Part shown: positions 34,275 to 43,435 of the stretch, piece by piece
Position numbering within the stretch: the first letter of the stretch is position 1
Layout of the letters: each line of letters begins with the position of its first letter
Source: Fidelibacterota bacterium
GTDB lineage: Bacteria > Fidelibacterota > Marinisomatia > SCGC-AAA003-L08 > TS1B11
Assembly (NCBI GenBank): GCA_004124295.1
Contig: SCKI01000002.1
Span: 1 to 64,000, forward strand
DNA length: 64,000 nucleotides
Direction of reading: 5' to 3'
Notes under the pieces: model-generated
Told to the model about the DNA's origin: nothing
Database searches by the model: none
What the model saw: only the letters and a program-made list of their open reading frames with translations
Translations under genes and position numbers: made by a program

Positions 34275-34299
34275 GCAGCTGCCGCCTTCCGGCAGTTGC
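34275..34299. other. Stem-loop in the fadI / T9SS gene intergenic gap
   Basis: GCAGCTGCCG, loop CCTTC, CGGCAGTTGC: ten pairs with one G-U. It is not followed by T. It lies in the 371-bp divergent gap (34162-34532) that must carry the promoters of fadI and of the T9SS gene. I see no gene in that gap and cannot assign promoter elements confidently. Confidence 0.4.
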
Positions 34300-34532
34300 T
34301 GATACTGTTGAAAAAGGTTACGAATTATGATCTAAATCCCCTCGAGAGAAAAGAATTACAAAAAAAAGAGCTAAAGTTTTTCGGTGAGTGGCCGATATGT
34401 GACCCATCGCCAGTCTCCGCGCCCGGATCAAGTTAGTCATTGTTCCAACCAAACAGGCGCCGGCGCAGGCATTGCAAAGATGCAGACAAACAGCTTTAAT
34501 TCAAACCAGCAATCCAACAAGAGGATAGTACC

Positions 34533-37500
34533 ATGAAAAATTTGGTAAAGGTCAGTGCTGTGGCAGTTATCACCCTGTTGAGTACCCTTTCCGGGCAGGC
34601 GACGGTGGTTCTTACACCGAACCAGGTCCCGATCGACGCGTACGTCAACGGTTCTGATGGCAACCAGCACTTCATTCAGATGTTCGACTTCACCTTTGTC
34701 GGCACTTATAATGCCAACACCAGTGATATTATTCTCATCAGCCTGCCAGACGACATTACGGTTGCCAATGTGAACGTTGACGCCTCGTTTAATGATGAGA
34801 TTGCCATGGCTTACGAAACCGCCAACGACCCCACCTTCGCCGCAACCGCCTCCGAAACCGCAGTAACGCTCACCGTCACTTCGACCTTATCGCAGGTGCT
34901 TGCCGCCGGTGACCGTCTCTGGGTCATGATACCTGTGGTCGTTGCCTCAACGGCCAGCGGCACGGCCAACTACACCGTCACATTCACCTTCGCCAATGAT
35001 GGGGGCCTTGAGGGCGGACCGTTTTCGATCCCCGTCTCTTACAAGACCCAACTCAGCCTTATCGATTGGGACGACGGCTTCTTTGAAGATGCCGGTGGCG
35101 ATGGCCGGGTGGAAACCGACGACCGGGGTAAATTTTTCCCTGACGGCGCCACCTCCACCGTTGTAGATCTGGCTACCCTGCCCGACTTCCTCATTGATGA
35201 GCAGCTTGTGGGCGGCGCGTTCCTGGTTGAACAAGGGACGATCACCCTGGCCAACTGGGACCTGTATACCACCAATGCCTGGGGCACCAACAGCGAGCTC
35301 AACGCGGGTGTCCCCACCACCACCAGCAACGAGGACGATATGGAATACTTGCTGTGGGCTTCCCAGGATGGCGATCTAGGCAAGGTCAACACCGGGAACG
35401 CTCAGCGGGTCATTGATTTCGATTCCGCGCCCGAGTCCCCTGGGGAATGGCCCCCGGCTTTCGAGACGAAGGACTTTTTCGATGCCAGCAACCCCTTGAA
35501 CGCCACCGACCCTCAGACCGGTATCGTGTTCTCTGAGCAGCTGGCCGAAGGTGACTGGTATTTCTACGCCACCTCCAGCGCCACCGGCGACTGGGCACTG
35601 GGCCGTAGCGACACGATCGAAGTGCGCCATCGCCCCGTGTTTGCCGATTATGCGGCGCCTGCCGGTCAAGGCGTATCATTTGATGACGACTTCAACGGCA
35701 TCTTCGATATGGGCACAGACGGCACCGAAACCTCCCTGGTCATCGAGTCGGGCGGTTCCCTGGACATCGCCGGCGCTTTCGACCCTGCCAACAACCGGTC
35801 TTCCGTGGATGTTTTCTGGGACATAGAGGACACGGACGATAACGCTATCGTCCAGGTCTATTTCTCCACCAACGGCGGCCTGACTGTCGACGAGCTGGTA
35901 ATTTCAGGCACCGAGCCCGATGAAGTGGTCGACGCATTGACCGGGGCCACACGCCTCGATACGACCACGATCCTGGAGGAATCGTCAACGGTTGCACTGA
36001 CGTTTGACAGCTTCACCAGCGCCAGCGATTTCGTGACCGCCGGGATTTACTTCGTTTACGTGGTATTGAACGACGGCAAAACCCAGAATCTACAGATCGC
36101 GAACGAGACCGCCGCGAACGCTGCGGTGCCGGTGACCATTACCCACGCGCCGTTCTTTGCTTTCCATCCCTATAATCCCGGTCTGGGTGGGGCCATAACC
36201 CTGGATTCGAAGGATGATCAGTTCTACACCATCAGTTGGGGCAACCCGCCGGTGAGCGGTCCCACCACCAATGTGGATGGTGACCAGGATGCAGACGCAG
36301 CCTCAACGGCAGTCATTCAGCTCTATTATGCTGAGAATAATGGTGGCGCGGGCCTGGTGGCTGGTATCATGGCCGACCCCATCGACAGAACGAATCTGGA
36401 CGCTCAAGTCAGCGGGGGTACGGCGGCTCTGATCGCGACTATCACCGATGACGGTGACGAACGTTCAGACAACCGCTTCGAGTGGGATTTCCGGGCCGCG
36501 GCCCTGACCTCCGGCGGAGGCGAAACGTACTTCATCTATGGCGTGATGACCCATGGCAGTAACCTGATCATTGCCCAGCTGAACGAGAACGGCACGCCTC
36601 AGCCCGTCCTCTCCGGTGATAATGACGACTCCCCCATCACATTTGCCCATAGCGACTACCTGCGTCCCATTACACCGTATGATGGTCCGCCCATCGAGCT
36701 CGATGCCAACGACATATTCGAGCTGCGCTGGCAGGCCTTCAACCAGGACCCGACCGGTATCCAGGAAGTGCAGGCCGTGATGGTGACCGAGGGCGTGGCC
36801 AATCCGGGCAATGCCGATTACGTCGTATGGGTCGGCGCAACATACCAGACCACCGACTTCGTCTGGTTGTTGGACGGCAACGATGGCGGTATTCCTCTCG
36901 TAACTGACGGCGCCGCCGCTGCAGCCGGCAGTGCCACCATCCAGATCAGCGACCTTGACAACACCGCTGCCGGCGCCGGTGCGCCTGCTTCAGGCAATTA
37001 CGAGGTGTACTACTTCTTCAATGACGACGGAGCCACCGGTTTTGGCGCAACCCATACGGCCGTCAGAGCACCGGGGAAGATATTCCTGACCGGGTCAACG
37101 ACCGACCCGACGAACTTTGAGATTCAGCCACACAAGTCCCTCATAACCACCGGCGACACGCTAACTTTTAACGTGTTCGCCCAAGATGACGGCTCGGCTA
37201 ATAATCCCAATATGGTCAGCATATTCATCGACATCCCGGAATCAGCCAACTTCTCAATCATCGATCAGGATGCGACCGCTGATGGCATCCAGCCCTTTAT
37301 ACGGAGTGGCAACTTCACTGCGGGAGTGGTTTTGATGAACACGCTGACTTCCAGCGGCTCGACCCACGAGCTGAACTATCTGGAGCGTATTCCCGGTGTA
37401 GTAACCGTCGACCTGGCCGGATTGACCCAGATCGCCCAGTTCCAGGTGGCCATGATCACCACCCTGAGCGATCCGTTCCAGGATATCGAAGTGATCTTTG

Positions 37501-38852
37501 CGTCGTCCGATCCGCGGGTGACCAATCTCTACGATGCTGACGGATCGGCCCAGGCCACCTCCATTCCGGCGGTCGGTATGACCCTCAGATTGACCCAGCA
37601 GGGCGCACTGGCCGGCTTCGTGGATGTGGAAGGGGTTGCGGATGCAGCTCAGGTGATTAACATCTTCCTGTCATCTTCCGGCGCCTTGGATCCTCTCACC
37701 GATGCGAACTATCTCGCCGCTAACGGCGATGCGGACGGCAGCGATGGGATCCAGGTTACCCTGGGTGCCGGCGGTTCCTACAGTTTGGTAGGTATCCCCA
37801 ATGGAGAATTTGACGTGCGCGTCACCAAGTCGGGCTATCTCGACCAGATATCCAGCAACATCACCATTGTCGGTCTGGTGGAGAAGGACCTGCACTTCAC
37901 TGGCGGCAGCAAGCTGTTCGGTGGGGATGCAGCCGGCTTCGACGATGACGGCGACGCGACCACCTTCTCGATACCTGACAACCGCATCGATTCAGATGAT
38001 ACCGATGCCATCTCAACGTCCTTCGGTTTGAGCTCAGGTGACAGCGACTTCAATGCCTTTGCCGACATCGACCAGGACGGTACGGTGGGCGTGAACGACC
38101 TGTTCCTGGCCTCCCGGAACCTGGGCACCGATGGTGATGGCGTCTTTTACAAGAATGCGCCGTACTTCGAGGGCAACAACGGGGATGCCGTGGTCTGGCT
38201 GGCCAGTGAAGAGTCGGCCTCAGGCGCGGTGACCTTCACCGTCCAGGCAACCGGCCTGTCCAGTCTGTCTGCTTACTCGGTTAGTATGGAAGTATCGCCG
38301 ACGGATTGGGAACTGGTCGAGTTCAGCGATGAGCTCTCCACCTACATGTCGGTGATCAACCTGGGCCGTTTCAGCGGCTACGACGGTATTTTTGCGAGTG
38401 CCGCCGTGGGTGCGCGTGCCTTCAGGGGTTCAGAACTGGCCCTCATGGCCATCACCCTGATGCCCCGGGTGGAGGATCCGGCCGAGCCTGGCCTCGTGGC
38501 AGTTGCGATGGTGTCCGGTAACGGTGATCTTTCGAGCCCCGTTATCAGCGCCGAGGACGACATGCTGCCCATGACGTATACACTCAGCCAGAATTTCCCG
38601 AACCCCTTCAATCCGACCACAAGCATCAGCTTCGGTCTGCCTGCAAGCGGTTACGTGAAACTGGCCGTATACAACATACTGGGCCGGGAGGTCCGCACAC
38701 TGGTGTCCAGCCCCATGGAAGCGGGCAGCTACCAGGCTGAGTGGAACAGCACGGACAACATCGGCAGAAAGATCAGCTCCGGTATCTACTTCTACCGTCT
38801 GATCGTTGATAATAAGGTCATCAGCACCAAGAAGATGATCCTGCTCAAATAA
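34533..38852 (+). CDS. Giant T9SS-exported protein with cohesin-like, carboxypeptidase-regulatory and dockerin-like parts
   Basis: 1439 residues, with a signal peptide (MKNLVKVSAVAVITLLSTLSGQA). An AAGAGGA ribosome site precedes it. Residues 30-850 are beta-rich repeats without a family I can name. A cohesin-like domain covers about 860-1010 (TTGDTLTFNVFAQDD). A carboxypeptidase-regulatory-like domain covers about 1024-1119 (GGSYSLVGIPNGEFDVRVTKSGY). Dockerin-like calcium motifs follow near 1129-1200 (DNRIDSDDTDAI, DIDQDGTVGVNDLFLASR), then a second cohesin-like domain about 1210-1322. The end is a T9SS type A sorting domain (NFPNPFNPTTSISF ... GREVRTL ... SGIYFYRL). Cell-surface or secreted; possibly a scaffold-like or S-layer-like protein. 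A hairpin follows the stop. Confidence 0.82.
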   Translation: MKNLVKVSAVAVITLLSTLSGQATVVLTPNQVPIDAYVNGSDGNQHFIQMFDFTFVGTYNANTSDIILISLPDDITVANVNVDASFNDEIAMAYETANDPTFAATASETAVTLTVTSTLSQVLAAGDRLWVMIPVVVASTASGTANYTVTFTFANDGGLEGGPFSIPVSYKTQLSLIDWDDGFFEDAGGDGRVETDDRGKFFPDGATSTVVDLATLPDFLIDEQLVGGAFLVEQGTITLANWDLYTTNAWGTNSELNAGVPTTTSNEDDMEYLLWASQDGDLGKVNTGNAQRVIDFDSAPESPGEWPPAFETKDFFDASNPLNATDPQTGIVFSEQLAEGDWYFYATSSATGDWALGRSDTIEVRHRPVFADYAAPAGQGVSFDDDFNGIFDMGTDGTETSLVIESGGSLDIAGAFDPANNRSSVDVFWDIEDTDDNAIVQVYFSTNGGLTVDELVISGTEPDEVVDALTGATRLDTTTILEESSTVALTFDSFTSASDFVTAGIYFVYVVLNDGKTQNLQIANETAANAAVPVTITHAPFFAFHPYNPGLGGAITLDSKDDQFYTISWGNPPVSGPTTNVDGDQDADAASTAVIQLYYAENNGGAGLVAGIMADPIDRTNLDAQVSGGTAALIATITDDGDERSDNRFEWDFRAAALTSGGGETYFIYGVMTHGSNLIIAQLNENGTPQPVLSGDNDDSPITFAHSDYLRPITPYDGPPIELDANDIFELRWQAFNQDPTGIQEVQAVMVTEGVANPGNADYVVWVGATYQTTDFVWLLDGNDGGIPLVTDGAAAAAGSATIQISDLDNTAAGAGAPASGNYEVYYFFNDDGATGFGATHTAVRAPGKIFLTGSTTDPTNFEIQPHKSLITTGDTLTFNVFAQDDGSANNPNMVSIFIDIPESANFSIIDQDATADGIQPFIRSGNFTAGVVLMNTLTSSGSTHELNYLERIPGVVTVDLAGLTQIAQFQVAMITTLSDPFQDIEVIFASSDPRVTNLYDADGSAQATSIPAVGMTLRLTQQGALAGFVDVEGVADAAQVINIFLSSSGALDPLTDANYLAANGDADGSDGIQVTLGAGGSYSLVGIPNGEFDVRVTKSGYLDQISSNITIVGLVEKDLHFTGGSKLFGGDAAGFDDDGDATTFSIPDNRIDSDDTDAISTSFGLSSGDSDFNAFADIDQDGTVGVNDLFLASRNLGTDGDGVFYKNAPYFEGNNGDAVVWLASEESASGAVTFTVQATGLSSLSAYSVSMEVSPTDWELVEFSDELSTYMSVINLGRFSGYDGIFASAAVGARAFRGSELALMAITLMPRVEDPAEPGLVAVAMVSGNGDLSSPVISAEDDMLPMTYTLSQNFPNPFNPTTSISFGLPASGYVKLAVYNILGREVRTLVSSPMEAGSYQAEWNSTDNIGRKISSGIYFYRLIVDNKVISTKKMILLK

Positions 38853-38877
38853 GCCGATTCGAAGAATGAACAGTCGT

Positions 38878-38912
38878 AAGGGCTCCGGGGCATGCAAAAA
38901 CCTGGAGCCCTT
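38878..38912 (+). terminator. Strong stem-loop after the T9SS gene
   Basis: AAGGGCTCC followed by GGG pairs with CCTGGAGCCCTT: nine perfect pairs plus three more including one G-U, with an 11-base loop. There is no downstream T run, so termination would be imperfect, or the hairpin may protect the mRNA 3' end. Confidence 0.6.
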
Positions 38913-39054
38913 GCGCTATTCGGATGTGACCCAGATCAAACCAGGGAGGTTAAACATTGATCCACGATAACGGTTGACCTATCTTTGCCAACAGGGCGAG
39001 CAGCCCGGCTGGCATGCAAATTGCACTTATTGGAACCAGTTGATGATATTGCGA

Positions 39055-42000
39055 ATGAACCGTTACCCCTCCAGCACTCCCCAGCGGGCAATAAGGCGGA
39101 CTGCCATAGCCCTTTTTATCCTTTCCAGCGTTCTGCTCTCCCAGAAGCCCAGCGTTTCCGTCCAGATCGCCAGCGGCGGCAATACGGTCCTGCTGGGTGA
39201 CACGGTCAGGTTTCAGGTTTGGGTCAATACTGACGGCCTGACACTCACCGGTTATGAGTTCTATCTCACTGTCGATCCGGAGATATTCGAACCGCTCTAC
39301 ACCACCGAGCTGCAGGAGGACACCATTGCCATCTTGCGTCCCTTTATACCCAGCAACCTTCTATTGCCCCCTCCTGCCGGGCCGCATATCAATGATACCG
39401 ATGGCGACGTCTGGAGCGATCCCTTCATCGACTTGAACAATAATGCCCTGTTCCAGATGGACTATGCCCACCAGACTGCACCCCTTACACCCGGTAACCC
39501 CCGGCAATCATTCAGCGGCGCGGGGGTGGCGGCCTATTTTGACATGGTGGTCCATCGTTTCCCGGCCAACCCCACGCGGTCATCCACGATCTGGCTCGAC
39601 ACCCAGTATGCGCGGCCTGGTGGGCGCCAATGCAAATACAACATTGCCGATAACTCGCCTGCTATCGGTTTCCAAATACTCAATCCCCTTACGGTGACGG
39701 TACTGGGCCTGGCCATCTTTCCGGATCTGCCGGACACCGTCCTGGCGCCTGGCGAAGACTTGCGCCTATCCCTCTGGGACCATTTCAGTGCCGGCCCGTA
39801 CGACAGCAGCACCGTCAGCTGGAACCTGGCTCCGAACTTCATACCATCCGGGGCGAGCGCTGTGCCAATCGACCTGGAAAACCCCTATCGGGATTCGGTG
39901 ATCGTCACCACCGGTTTTACTACCCAGGGCGTGATCGACTTGGACGTCACCCTATCCCCCAATGACGGCCTGGTTGCCGACTGGACCGATAACTGGCTCA
40001 TTATCGTGGACCAGCTCCCGCTGATCGGGCCGAGCGTCCCCGCTATCCTGATGTTCAACGAGGACGACAGCGTGGGCGTGGCCGGCAGCGACCTGTACAG
40101 CGACGGCGATGATACGCCTGCCGAGATGACCCTGACTGTTGATCCCGATACCCTGATCCGGGTGAACTACGACACCGGAGCCGATATTGTCTATTTCGGG
40201 GCTGATCCGGACTGGTACGGGTCCGGTGCCTGGCGCCTGACGATTACGGACATGCTGGGACAGTCCATCGATACCTTGATCAACTTCGTCGTCAATCCGG
40301 TGAACGACGCCCCCATCGTGAACCTGGACAATTTTGCCGGGGTGCTGCGGGATACCCTCATCATGCACCGCTCCACGCCGGATACGGTGGATCTGTCGGC
40401 CTTTACCAACGATGTCGATGACCTGACGCTGGTCTGGAGCACTGACGACCCGAGTCCCGCCAACTTGACCGTCGGCACCCCGTCCGCCGGCGGTGTTTTG
40501 ATCATGACCGTTCCCGATACGGCCATTTTTGCCGATTATCTCCTCATCATCACCGCCACCGATACGTCCAGCGCCACCGGCAGCGATACCCTCGTCGTGA
40601 GTATCCGCACCTGGTCCCCGGAAATCATTGAACCGCTGAGCGAAATTTTCGTGGTGGCCGGCGGTCCGGAGACCGTTTCCCTTACCGGCCTGGTCATTGA
40701 TAACGACACCCCTGACGCCAATCTGACCTGGTCCTTTGAAGTGCGGGACTTTCTCCTGGATACCATCGATACTCAGGTCCTGTGGACCTACGACAACACG
40801 GCCCAGGAGGTTACCATCACTGCCCCTACCGGCTACGACACCCAGAACAGGCTCAATTTTTTCGTGGTCGACGACAGCAACAACCGGGACACCGCCTCGG
40901 CCCGCCTTGGTATCTTCAGTACCCTCAGGCCGGCCGTTTTCACCTTCCCCCTGGATACGCTGATCTGGAATACCACGACCGACCTCCTCGATCTGGACGA
41001 CTTTGTCCTGGACCCCATCTATTCGCCCAACCAGCTGGACACGATAGTCTGGACCTATTTTGGCGGTACCCGTCTGGCCTCCGTATTCATAGACCCCAGC
41101 ACTCACGTGGTCACCATTACCACTGATCCCAACTTCTTCGGCTGGGATACCGTCTCCTTCATCGCCACGAATCCCGAAAATCTCTCAGATACCAGCGCTC
41201 AGGTGCTGCGTATCCTGCCCGATGTGGATTTGCCGCCTGTCTGGCTGACCCTCGGCGATTTCGAGGTGGTTTTTGATGACACCACTGATTTGTTCCGCCT
41301 CACCGAGAGGGTCATCGACGATTTCACCCTCGTCGATTCGCTCAGCTTCAGCTGGGTGATCAACCCCGACCCGCTGAAACCGGTCAACCTGATCGTCGAT
41401 TCCACCACCTGGGATATAAAGGTTACCGATCAGACCGGCACTAACTATACCACCTGGCTCTATTTCACCGCTACCGATGAGCAGAATCAGACCGCTATAT
41501 CGGACACCGTCTTCATCGCGGTGAAGGACTCCTATTCGCCGGTCTGGTCCAACCTTCCCATCGTCCGCATGGAGACCTCCTCGCAGGCGCAGGACAGTCT
41601 CCGGCAGTATCTGAGCGACCGGGACACACCCTTTTCGGGCCTCACCGTGACCGTGACCCCGGCCGACAGCCGCATCACGGTGAACTATAATCCGGTCACC
41701 TCCATCGTCACTTACATCTCCAAAAGCATCCAGACCGAAACACTGGTCACCTATATTGCGTCCGACTCGGAGGGTAACGTCAGCGCCGCTGTCGCCCGGA
41801 TCATCGTGAAGGAACCTTTCGATCCCATTCCGCCGGAAGGGGTGGTCAGCTATTATTTCCATCCGGTGCACGACAAGCGGATTGAGTATGTGGTGGTGGC
41901 AGACAGCACAACGGTGAATTTCACCAATACCTATGTTCTCAACAGTAGAGAGCGCACCCTGACGTTCACCCAAACCGACACCTTGCCCCCGACCTACACC

Positions 42001-42774
42001 TGGATCGCCCGGGACAAGTTCTCCGTGGCCGGCAACTATAAACTGTTCGCCGAAGTGAACGACCTGCGCAACAATGTGAACCGCATGAGCCTCGACCTGA
42101 CCATCGCCTTCTCCAAGGCTATCGGCGGCCAGCTGGTCAGCCCGGACGGCAAACTCAGCCTGAGCTATCCGCCGCTGCCGATCCCCGAGGGCAACCTGAT
42201 CATCCTCAGCCAGACTTTCGCCGCCGGCGGCCAGGCTGGGGGCTTGGTTTCCCTGAGCAAGGGGGCGCCCCTGCGGACTTACGACATCGACACCAATCTG
42301 CCCGAAGAGATTCTGATGACTGTTCATTACCGGCTGCCTGGCGACGATCCTTACCATGCCTTTTACGATCTCACCGACGGCACTCAGCAGCGTCTGGAGA
42401 CGTACCTCACCGATGATGGCCGGTTTGAGGCCTATCTGCCGACAGGCCGCACGGTGGCTTTCGCCAAATCGGCTGTGCGGGCCAGCGCGCTGCCATCTGC
42501 CGGCCAACTCTGGACCCATCCCAATCCGTTCAACTCGACGCTGCAGGTCCGCTTTATGCTCCGGGTCCCCGGAACTGCCGGCATCGCCATTTATAATCTG
42601 CTGGGCCAACTGGTCTTCCGCACGCCCCGGAGCGAATACGCCCCCGGCATCCACAGCATTGCCTGGCACGGAAATGACCTCCACGGCCGAACGGTGCCAT
42701 CGGGCATCTATTTTGTTCGTCTGACGACCAGCCGTGGTACTCCCCAACTGCAAAAGGTGACCCTGCTGAAATGA
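39055..42774 (+). CDS. Giant T9SS-exported protein with cohesin-like start and cadherin/Ig-like repeats
   Basis: 1239 residues from the ATG at 39055; an ATG at 39043 and an open frame from 38974 are alternatives. The signal sequence is RTAIALFILSSVLLSQ. Residues 28-215 look cohesin-like (GDTVRFQVWVNTDGLTLTGYEFYL). About 215-900 is a series of Ig/cadherin-like modules with VNDAPIV-, DTLVVS- and DxDTPxxxL-type loops. A ZU5-like portion (GGQLVSPDGKLSLSYPPL, EEILMTVHYRLP) lies around 1025-1120. The T9SS sorting domain ends it (HPNPFNSTLQVRF ... SGIYFVRL). The stop overlaps the next start (ATGA), tying it to a lipoprotein. Likely displayed at the surface. Confidence 0.8.
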   Translation: MNRYPSSTPQRAIRRTAIALFILSSVLLSQKPSVSVQIASGGNTVLLGDTVRFQVWVNTDGLTLTGYEFYLTVDPEIFEPLYTTELQEDTIAILRPFIPSNLLLPPPAGPHINDTDGDVWSDPFIDLNNNALFQMDYAHQTAPLTPGNPRQSFSGAGVAAYFDMVVHRFPANPTRSSTIWLDTQYARPGGRQCKYNIADNSPAIGFQILNPLTVTVLGLAIFPDLPDTVLAPGEDLRLSLWDHFSAGPYDSSTVSWNLAPNFIPSGASAVPIDLENPYRDSVIVTTGFTTQGVIDLDVTLSPNDGLVADWTDNWLIIVDQLPLIGPSVPAILMFNEDDSVGVAGSDLYSDGDDTPAEMTLTVDPDTLIRVNYDTGADIVYFGADPDWYGSGAWRLTITDMLGQSIDTLINFVVNPVNDAPIVNLDNFAGVLRDTLIMHRSTPDTVDLSAFTNDVDDLTLVWSTDDPSPANLTVGTPSAGGVLIMTVPDTAIFADYLLIITATDTSSATGSDTLVVSIRTWSPEIIEPLSEIFVVAGGPETVSLTGLVIDNDTPDANLTWSFEVRDFLLDTIDTQVLWTYDNTAQEVTITAPTGYDTQNRLNFFVVDDSNNRDTASARLGIFSTLRPAVFTFPLDTLIWNTTTDLLDLDDFVLDPIYSPNQLDTIVWTYFGGTRLASVFIDPSTHVVTITTDPNFFGWDTVSFIATNPENLSDTSAQVLRILPDVDLPPVWLTLGDFEVVFDDTTDLFRLTERVIDDFTLVDSLSFSWVINPDPLKPVNLIVDSTTWDIKVTDQTGTNYTTWLYFTATDEQNQTAISDTVFIAVKDSYSPVWSNLPIVRMETSSQAQDSLRQYLSDRDTPFSGLTVTVTPADSRITVNYNPVTSIVTYISKSIQTETLVTYIASDSEGNVSAAVARIIVKEPFDPIPPEGVVSYYFHPVHDKRIEYVVVADSTTVNFTNTYVLNSRERTLTFTQTDTLPPTYTWIARDKFSVAGNYKLFAEVNDLRNNVNRMSLDLTIAFSKAIGGQLVSPDGKLSLSYPPLPIPEGNLIILSQTFAAGGQAGGLVSLSKGAPLRTYDIDTNLPEEILMTVHYRLPGDDPYHAFYDLTDGTQQRLETYLTDDGRFEAYLPTGRTVAFAKSAVRASALPSAGQLWTHPNPFNSTLQVRFMLRVPGTAGIAIYNLLGQLVFRTPRSEYAPGIHSIAWHGNDLHGRTVPSGIYFVRLTTSRGTPQLQKVTLLK

Positions 42775-43421
42775 AACGATCCCTCTACCTCCTGACCATT
42801 TTAGCCCTGCTGCTGGGGGGTTGTAAAAAGCCTGGTCCCACCGCCGCCCAGCGCATCGCCAGCTTTCTCGAATCGGCCTGGGTCTCCTTTGAGGCTTCCC
42901 TCTACCCCGCGGCTATGCAGGATTTTCGTGACGTGCTGGCCTTGGACGAGGAAAATGTCGAAGCCAAACTGGGCGCCGGCTGGTCCCTGGTCATGATAGA
43001 CGATGGCGGCCTGGACAGCGCCGCGGCGCTTCTCGATTCTACAGTCACCACCGACGTGGATTGGCAACAGGATGCCTGGGCGGCCCTGGCCACCATCCGC
43101 CTGTCCCAGCAGGCCTATGTTTCGGCCGACTCCCTGGCCGAGCTGACCCTTGCGCAGGACCCCAGCTATGTCTTCCTCCATGAGCCGACCATCGACTGGC
43201 ATGACCTGCTGGTCTACCAGGCCCAGGCCCGTTTTGCCCAAGCGCTGTACGATTCGGCCTGGGTGGCCGTGGTGCCACTCCTGTCCGGGGGGTCGCCATT
43301 TGACAACATGTTGCGTAACGATCCGGCGACCTGGACGAGTGGCGGCGTGACCTATACCTATTTCCCGGAGATTCTTGCGCTGGCCATATCCTATTTTTCG
43401 GAACTGTATCGCAAAATCTGA
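42771..43421 (+). CDS. TPR-containing lipoprotein
   Basis: 216 residues. The signal peptide ends in the lipobox LLLGGC (Cys18), then KKPGPTAAQ. Helix pairs fit tetratricopeptide repeats: AWVSFEASLYPAAMQDFRDVLALDEENVEAKLGAGWSL and later AYVSADSLAELTLAQDPSY. The start overlaps the stop of the giant T9SS gene by 4 bp. Lipid-anchored TPR proteins often hold surface or secretion complexes together, so it could assist its giant neighbour; that is inference. Confidence 0.8.
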   Translation: MKRSLYLLTILALLLGGCKKPGPTAAQRIASFLESAWVSFEASLYPAAMQDFRDVLALDEENVEAKLGAGWSLVMIDDGGLDSAAALLDSTVTTDVDWQQDAWAALATIRLSQQAYVSADSLAELTLAQDPSYVFLHEPTIDWHDLLVYQAQARFAQALYDSAWVAVVPLLSGGSPFDNMLRNDPATWTSGGVTYTYFPEILALAISYFSELYRKI

Positions 43422-43435
43422 AGGTTTGAATAGCC

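Noticed and set aside
39952-42753. Long minus-strand frames (384 and 522 codons) opposite the giant T9SS gene
   Set aside because: Gly/Asp/Gln-rich shadow translations of the repeat-containing gene on the other strand.
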